A stretch of DNA of 64,000 nucleotides from Eucalyptus grandis (Eukaryota > Streptophyta > Magnoliopsida > Myrtales > Myrtaceae). Location: positions 42,664,196-42,728,195 of the forward strand of contig NC_052618.1 of NCBI RefSeq assembly GCF_016545825.1, given 5' to 3'. The notes under the pieces were generated by a model, which worked only from the letters and a program-made list of their open reading frames with translations, was not told where the DNA came from and made no database searches. The position numbers were made by a program, and so were the translations under genes. Within the stretch, counting starts at the first letter, position 1. The number at the start of each line of letters is the position of its first letter. This document shows positions 56,601-64,000 of the stretch, piece by piece.

Positions 56601-59600
56601 CATTTAAATTCTAGGTTCTTCTACTTTGTTTTTATTTTTATTTTTCTTTACATTTTTTCCCTCTCTTTTCTTATTGCTATTCTTGTTTTGTTTTTTTTTT
56701 TTCATTCGCTTCCATCATTCCTTAAGTCCCAAAAGTTTCAACCCGTCTAATCTAACCCATTTTCTTATTGAGCAAAAGGTACCAAACATTGATTTTTCTA
56801 TGTATACTATTATCAGAAATCTTTGCTTTAATAGATGTTCCATTTTTATTTTTATTTTAGTCGGCCTTCTTCTATGATGCAATTAAACCACGAAGATTCG
56901 CTTCATTAAGCACCCAAAAAAAAAAAAAAAACAAATAAATAAATAAGTGGCTCAAAATAGTTCATTTATGAAACCGCATAAGGAACATAGGAAGAGTACT
57001 AGGTAGATCATCTATTGCACTCAATACTAGATAGATAATATATTGCACTCCCAACACAAACCAACAAACAAAATTAGAAAAGTCAAAGAAGCCACATTGA
57101 CAATAGACCTCTTTGAAAATGAGATGCCGTCCGAAGACGGGGACAATGTCCTCATCGATCGATTACAAAAGTCCATGCACCCTTGAGGACTGAACTAATT
57201 GTGTTTTTTAGTAACCAATGACATTGCCTTTTTTTTCAATTCAAAAGCGTTAAAATTAATCGAAATTGATTAGGCAGCGATTAAGACAGAGATCAGATGC
57301 TTTTCAATTGAAATAAGCGACGTTTGGAAGTTTGACCGGAACTTCAAAACGGGATCGATGACGATATTCTGCATAATCTTCCAAATTTGATTGAATGAGA
57401 ACATACGGGTATGTACAATTTCTTTCTATTGTAAAGCTACGTGGCTATTTTCCGTTTGGAAGAAAGTGCCATTTTGTTGGCCTCTCTTGAAGGGGAATTT
57501 AGATGCCAACCGAAGGTGTGATTCACCAGTAATAACCAAGGGGGATAATTAATTAATCAATTAATTTAATTAATTAGCACACTTGGAATTAATGAAAAGA
57601 CAAAGCATACTTTTTCTTGAGCTGATTAGGCAATTTTTGTCTTTTTCTTGAATCGAAAAAGTTAATGAATTTTTGGATTTTAGGTAGCCCTTTTTTGTCA
57701 ATTTAATTTTGAATTAGTGGAATGTGTCGTTGCTCCAATTGGAAGCTTGTGTCTAGGAACATTGAAAGCTACCTTGGTTCTTTCCTCTCCTGGCCACATG
57801 TTTTCTTTTTCTGTTTTTATATTTAAGATGGGCTGAAATCATTTTATTTACTGTTGTAGGAATAGGGATTAATCATATGGATGGATTAGATAGAAAGTAG
57901 TCGGGGGCCATGCAAAACCAAGATCTTTTGAATTAGGAAGTAAATGAAGTTAGGCTCTCCAAATAGGAATCTCTTTTATACAGTCTTCTTGAATTTTTGC
58001 CACCTATGTCGCAATCGCCGACGGCATTGAGGAACCATTTGAATTTTTGCCACCTATGTCGCAATCCCCGACGGCAGTGAGGAACAATACGTGGACGGCG
58101 AAATAATGTTCGGCACTCTTCTTTTTTATCAAAAGAAAATTGAACTCATTGAACAAAAAAATGCATGCGAATTACATAAACGTTATAGCAAAGCAAATAA
58201 AAGCATAGCAAAGTCTAGAATATTGCAAAACTAACCTAGATCCAGAAAACAAAAAGGATCAACAGAACACAAGCAAAGTTAAGTTCACATTCGTTCCACG
58301 ATAACAGATTTGTCGAGCAAAATAATTAACGATGGATTACTAAATTTGGTATTTGGTATTCTCTAGTAACTATGACATTGCCAATTGACAGTATACTCAG
58401 CTAGATTTGTCTTTCTCTACATCATTACCATATGGAAATAACCAAAATAAGTTAAACGATCACAAATCTAATATTTAGGAGAGCATATCTTCATGGTTCA
58501 ACAAGACGCCCAAACTCTTGCGATCAAATCTAGAGGTGGAGAACAAAGCACTAGGGCGTCGAATCCCCAAAACTCTCTCATACTTAGATCAGGAGAAGAT
58601 AGCTTTCAAATTTAAAACTAAATCAGCAGAGTTCAAACTCGTATCTAAAATTAGAGTGGGAGAAGATGACCCCCAAATCTAGATCGGAAGAGAAGAAATA
58701 AGGAAAAACAAAAAACCAAAAACACAACCGAAATCAACGAGCAACTTGAAAGTCTGATATCTTGAAGGAAACAACTCCACTAATTGAACGAATCAGCCTC
58801 GGTTAAACCGGTATTATGGCTGGAAAAATTCATATCCTAACCAACAATATGTTTAGAACGTTTGGCATTTAGCTTCCCCTGGAATCTATTACCTTGCCCA
58901 GCTACTGAATATCAGAACGTAACCAAGAGTAGGTCAGAGCATAGACGCTGATAAATCTTTGCCTCACTCAGCTAAAAGGTTCTCATCAGCTGCTATCACA
59001 GAAATGAATCAAAATTACAATAACTAAAGAAACCAACATCGAATGTCAATGTTACTGCAGAATGTTGCGAAAAACAGTTGGGGAATCATACAGAAGAATT
59101 TAGTTACAGACATAAAAACAAGGACCCGCATCACTGTCCCTCTAAAAGAATTTATTTTCACGGAGCTCAGAGGTTGTCAAAATGACTTTTGGTACATTAT
59201 TACAAAGTGAAAAGAGCTCCGGCTGACCCAAACGAGAATGATAAAACACAAATGCTCCAAAAGTACATCGAAGAATCAAAACGTGGATGCTGACAATGTA
59301 TAAGATCAGTGGCTTAACCTGAATATTGACTTAGATATAAGTTACACATCAGGCACTGAAAAAGTAATACAGAGTAGATGTCTATGATCTCTATACACAA
59401 TGCACTTAAACTAGAGCTTCACCAAGGAAAAGGAAGTTTTGTCAAGAAACCTCTTTTTTCAAGATGAGTAGATAACGCATGTTCTGCGCTTCTATCGTCA
59501 AGTTTTCACTTTCGCTAGTTTGAGAGGTGGAGGTTCTGATTCCAAAAATGCGATCTCTGAACTTTTTGGCAATCGCTAGACGCTCATTTCCACGAAAGGA

Positions 59601-59691
59601 AGAATGTTCAGCAACAGCATCTTGTGTTATACAGCAGAACTGTTCTGTACTTCACAAATCTTATATGCAATTGAATTTCAGTCAGTTCCCC
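56601..59691. other. intergenic sequence without a supported gene
   Basis: A+T-rich; open frames at 56,553-56,877 are hydrophobic translations of T-rich DNA. A 50-bp tandem duplication lies at 57,991-58,090. The part next to 59,691 probably holds the 3' untranslated region of the minus-strand gene that ends there. Confidence 0.4.
57991..58090. repeat. 50-bp tandem duplication
   Basis: GAATTTTTGCCACCTATGTC... is present at 57,991-58,040 and 58,041-58,090, differing at only a few bases (for example CAATCGCCGA versus CAATCCCCGA). Confidence 0.95.
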
Positions 59692-61272
59692 TTAGCACCT
59701 TGGCTCCTGCTTCAATTGGATCCTTCCATGCGAACCAAACATGATTTGCTGAAAGAAGCAAACAGGCAGGACATATTAGGTAGCAATAACACAATTTTAG
59801 GCAGCATTGAGCATGCAAGGACCTATGTAAGAATATACCTATAGGCTATTGCACAACAAAAGTGAACCACCCGCCTCACATAAAACCAGTTTAGACTAAC
59901 CTGACAACACAATCAGTTCACTAACTGCCTAGACTCATTACTAGTATATGGAGCAACGGCTGAGCGCTGCTACCCTTTTATTTCACAAATTCACATAAGC
60001 CTTAGAATGGAATATGTCAAATAACTAACCAAATTCGTCCCGAGAATCCACTACTCCGCAATAGATTATACCAAAGATTACCAAATTTGTTGGTTCTGAA
60101 AACAAACCATGTTTTTGACACTTCTGAGGAAAATATCCAAAATATTAGCGAAGATGAATAATTGACCTAGTTGACCTGATAAGTTAAATAAGTGCATATC
60201 TATAGAATGAAGCAGATGCAAGAAAAATTGGGATGGAGGAACTGGAATAAATTGAACAGAGAAGAATAAGAGACTTCAATTCAAACTGCGTTCCCATAGA
60301 ACTGGAATATATTCATAGGGTTAACACTTCAAATTTGTATAAACTGCATAGAGAAATTGATTCTGTATTACCTGACTAATATTGGGCAATATAGTACTTG
60401 CGAGATCTTCATCAATGGAAACAGGTAGTGGTGGCATCTGGCTCATTATACCAGGCATATCTCTCATGCTGCACAATGCAATGGAAATCATTGGGAGAAA
60501 CCATTTACCCAATGTGGCCACTACCATCAATAAACTATTAAAAAGGAGAAACAATGAAGATCAACATACTTTTTCAGGACAGAAGTTATATTGTTCCTCG
60601 CACGATAGAAGAGGTCAAGGTTCTCCTGTAACTGTTACTCATAATCATTAGATAGAAAGTAAGCCAGTAGAATTCCTCCACATACAATTTACCAAATTGT
60701 GCAATAAAGAAAGTTGAAGTAAACAGCAAAATTCTTATGTCCAGAAAAGCGACCCAGCAATATGTCTATGACTGATAGAACCTGGAAATTATAGTAGAGA
60801 CCATACAAACGGACATCAAGTAGGCCCATCCATAGCAGTTCTCTTAGTTTTTATTTAAGATACACTGGATTGTTCTCTCTTCAAAAGAAAAAATTAGCTC
60901 CATATCGACAGAATCATTGGGTACGACAAGTACCTAAGAAAGGTGACTGCTTAACAGCCATCAATTAAGTACATGTGTTCACAACAAAGGAATAAGTTAT
61001 TAACCAGACAAGAATCAATAAACAACTTATGGAACAATATGCACTGCATTGTCGCCATTGAGAGAACTTATAGTCTGATATTATGAAGACCAACATAGTG
61101 ACATCATGTGAACAGACAAACCCCCGTGTTTTCATAAAACAAAGAAAAATGCTACACATCAGTTTTCCATTGACCAGATTCTCCATGCAATTTTCTCTTA
61201 ACAATCATCATCCACACAAACTCGTGCATATGTGAGCATGTATCTGTGGATACATCTGATTTCTTGCCACAC

Positions 61273-61306
<34 letters not shown>

Positions 61307-63139
61307 CTACCACAAAACTGACGGTTGAAGACAAATAAAAAAAAAATTAAGAAAAGTCAGCATGAATGAAGATGTACTCTCCAACCTTACCAGCAAAATT
61401 CCAACAAATATGATAAAGATAGCTGACTAGACCAAATATACAAGCTTTTTGTTCATATAAGACAAAAAAGACAGAGAGTTTTGCACACTTTCTTCAGGTA
61501 GAACATGCAAAATTATTGCGCAAAGAGGCCTCTTGCGCTGTACCTTGAGCATAGGAAGATTCGTAGAGATTTGGCTGAACGCTTGCAAATTTTGCTTTAA
61601 GAGCAGCCTAGAAGCACCATCAATCCCTGAGAAAGCAACTCAAGATAATTGGCATCCCATATATTATAAGACAAACACATCCAAAGGATATTTGACTCAT
61701 GGCTTCTTGTGAATTCTAATATAACCAGGCCATCTGTCAAAGATGGGAAAAACAGTCGACTACAAGGTCAGGGAATGAGAAGCAGCTTTGGTATACTGTG
61801 ACCTGGAGCCATGAGACATTGAGGTATAATGCCATGGGTGTTAAATGGAGTGCTCAATTTAATCTCCTATAGAATATGAGGGCACCAAAAAGATACACAT
61901 AGTGTACCCCTTTAATTAGAAAGGGCTAAAAGGAAGTTGAGTGGAAAATGTAATGATGCAAAGGAGATTTAACAGAAAAATTTATCTCCTTCTACACTAA
62001 TAGCAAGAAACTTCTGCAAACAAATTAGACATGGCAGAATTCAATGATTAGTCCAATATCAGTCTTCTTTATGACCTTTGCAGCAGGCATGGCATAAAAG
62101 ATTGATTGGTGAAGCTAAATAACCGTTCAAAGTGCCATCAGAACAAGCAATGTTTTCCTTAGCTAATGAAATATTCATGCAGCTTCAGAAAAATATGTGC
62201 AACAAACTTAAACTTTCACCTACAACTGATGACATGCACTTGAGACATTTATCTGCAAAATGAGTAGTAGACCAACTCATGTCAATTCATGCTTCCTACA
62301 ACTGAAAAAAGGAAAAGGGGAAAAATGAAAGGACAAATGAAGCAAATTGATTTCAGTGGCATACATAATATGAAAATATAATATGACCTTTAATTTGCCA
62401 TCATAGAAACAAAACAGCTGAAATAATGAACAAAGTTGTGACAGAAACAGGATTATCTGATTCTGTTCACTAAAATCAAACAGAGCTACTGACCCTCACA
62501 AGATAGAAGCTCATTGTGGTCCATATGTTGAATCATAGGAGTATAGGCAGCCACATTTTGTGGTAGACATGAAGAATTAGTTGCAGACAATTCCACCAGC
62601 TTATCCTGAAGAGGCATGGTCATGAAATCATCACATCCAAAATAACTTGTTTTGCAAAGGTAGTAAGCAAGGCAATCAATTTATACGCAAAAAATGTTTT
62701 GACTAATCAAATTACACCAGTAGAACATGATATACACTCTGTAAGAAAAAAGCACAAGATAGAAACTTCACAAAGTATAACTTTCACTTCTAGAATCCCA
62801 GGACCGGTTTTTAACTACAAAATTATTTTGCTGCAATTTTTATGATAGAAGTTACCAAAAGGTTCCAAAGGTACAGATATACAGGGACACAAGGAAACCT
62901 ACAGTAATCGTGTAGCATCATATAAGGACACAGGAATCCCAAACAAGAAAAGAATAGCTATTGGTTGCCATCATCAGTAAGATCATCTGTTCTAGATAAT
63001 GTTTCTGAGTTTAAATTTTAAATAACTTGGAAGTATTCAAAAAAAAACTTTTCAGTCAACAAAAATGTAAAGGGGGACACACCTTCCGGCTGTTCACCTT
63101 TTTTCCTAGATTGTGTTCTTCAGGTTTCCTTCGCTTCCT
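59692..63139 (-). CDS. multi-exon gene of unknown function (partial, 3' six exons)
   Basis: Six minus-strand exons with GT-AG borders and compatible phases: 63,139-63,083; 62,605-62,494; 61,626-61,544; 60,631-60,570; 60,468-60,372; 59,748-59,692 (TAA at 59,694-59,692). They join to 155 residues. The first modelled exon is basic (RKRRKPEEHNLGKKVNSRK, a possible nuclear signal). The middle has a Leu/Gln-rich helix (GASRLLLKQNLQAFSQI, LQENLDLFYRARNNITSVLK) likely to form a coiled coil, and a Pro/Met stretch (MPGIMSQMPPLPVS, IDEDLASTILPNIS). The end is IQLKQEPRC. I do not recognise the family. Phase agreement at all five junctions, two of them split codons (GG|G-type Gly and AA|C Asn), argues for a real gene. 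Upstream exons are not resolved and may lie beyond 64,000. The start codon is unknown. Confidence 0.72.
61275..61304. repeat. (AG)n microsatellite in an intron
   Basis: About 15 AG units in the intron between the exons at 61,544 and 60,631. Confidence 0.95.
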
Positions 63140-64000
63140 CTGCAGCAATTCCACAGCATAAGTCAGATCAATGAATCTTCTGATTTATCCTCATGAAAGG
63201 ATATAAATATACAAGTCTTATAATTAGTATGAAATAATTGAGTATGCTTCAGCATGCCAAAGGTCATATTACCGGTCAGTTCATCAAACCAGTTAGTTCA
63301 AGCTGCAAAGCAAGTCAAAAGAGCCAAGAAGGTCTTGTAGCCCAAGCTTAACATGAGGAAGTATTTTCGTAAGAACATCCCATGTTTCCTTAATCTAACA
63401 ACCATTACCTCCTCCAACAATCCCACACTGTGGCCACCATTTCATATATTATCAGCCAACTTTGTTCAGAAAAGGTTCGATAATAAAATAACATATATAA
63501 AGCTTGCTTGGAAAAATCCCCAACCTTCTGTTGATTTATCTTCAGAACTTCGATCGACTAGGGAGAAAAATGGGTAAGTAATAAATAGACCTAGTTCTCA
63601 GCCCATATGTGCAACCTCACCACCTACTCCAACACAATCAACTTACTTTCTTAACAAGTGCACTTTCAAGCACAAGATTTCAAAACATAAGAGGACATAG
63701 GAGGGAGTGCCAGTCAATTTAAGCAATCAGAATATTATAATATCACCTGCAAGAGAAGCAGTACAACAGTCTGTCCACTGCCCTAGTACAAACTGGAATT
63801 TCTCAGACTGTGTCATCAATTAGCTTTTTAAACTAATAGGGGCTATAAGAGACATCTCAGCTTGTGCCCATTGAAAAATTGTAACATAGGCCTTCCTACC
63901 CCCACCCCCTTTCTTGCCATGTTGGTCAACAAAAACAAAATTAAATTGAAAAGGTACCAAGGGGGTGCACATCTTTATCCTCATGTTGGTGAGTGACGTC
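63140..64000. other. probable upstream introns/exons of the minus-strand gene, unresolved
   Basis: Candidate splice signals occur on minus (for example CTTG|GTACC near 63,955 after DVTHQHEDKDVHPL, and TTGCAG|GTGATA near 63,747). I could not join them in phase to the exon at 63,139. The exons leading to the gene's start are not assigned. Confidence 0.35.

Noticed and set aside
63736..63800. Extra exon ending TTGCAG|GTGATA upstream of the 63,139 exon
   Set aside because: Joining it to the basic exon gives a stop in the required phase. Treating it as an acceptor also gives early stops.

Overview
This is a plant nuclear window, A+T-rich and dominated by transposable elements. Intact coding capacity is small. 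Two short inverted-repeat elements (about 7.29-8.18 kb and 9.77-10.24 kb) resemble repeats I associate with Myrtaceae such as Eucalyptus. That assignment is a guess; 'woody eudicot' is the safe reading. No long collinear single-exon genes are present, and introns follow GT-AG.

Host genes. (1) A complete two-exon gibberellin 2-oxidase of the GA2ox7/8 (C20-GA) class lies at 19,151-20,352 on the minus strand, with a TATA box. (2) A multi-exon minus-strand gene of unknown function lies at about 59.7-63.1 kb. Its six exons agree in splice phase, and its 5' end is unresolved and may lie outside the window. (3) Broken pieces of a HAK/KUP potassium transporter lie at 1.9-5.9 kb and 17.3-18.7 kb, and a broken second GA2ox copy at 6.6-8.6 kb. 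HAK pieces followed by a GA2ox copy occur twice with matching intergenic sequence, so a HAK-GA2ox block was duplicated and one copy decayed.

Mobile DNA. 1-1,483: 3' end of a Ty1/copia element. 11.0-17.25 kb: a decayed copia pol on minus, split by a 3.4-kb solo LTR with a perfect 5-bp target duplication. 22.86-23.48 kb: a tandem array related to a copia LTR. 23,529-31,351: a whole Mutator-like element (MULE) with long terminal inverted repeats and a near-perfect 10-bp target duplication inside a copia integrase. It carries a decayed mudrA-type transposase on plus and an antisense GRF-zinc-finger gene. 31.35-33.6 kb: the copia gag-protease-integrase half that the MULE entered. 33,985-48,316: a large minus-strand copia element with two LTRs, gag, pol and a third ORF. 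It holds a LINE fragment and a solo LTR, which itself holds another copia solo LTR. 48.3-48.8 kb: a partial extra LTR with adjoining internal tail. 49,186-53,163: an internally deleted copia element with a perfect TSD, inserted in a TACA microsatellite. 53.35-56.6 kb: the integrase-RT-RNase H-LTR half of a copia element on plus.

The most interesting reading is structural. The copia half at 23.5/31.4-33.6 kb (minus) and the half at 53.35-56.6 kb (plus) look like two parts of one element. Each is cut in the integrase gene beside the same LTR-related array, and the arrays are inverted relative to each other. An inversion of about 25 kb would explain this. I saw no CRISPR, operon or other prokaryote-type system.
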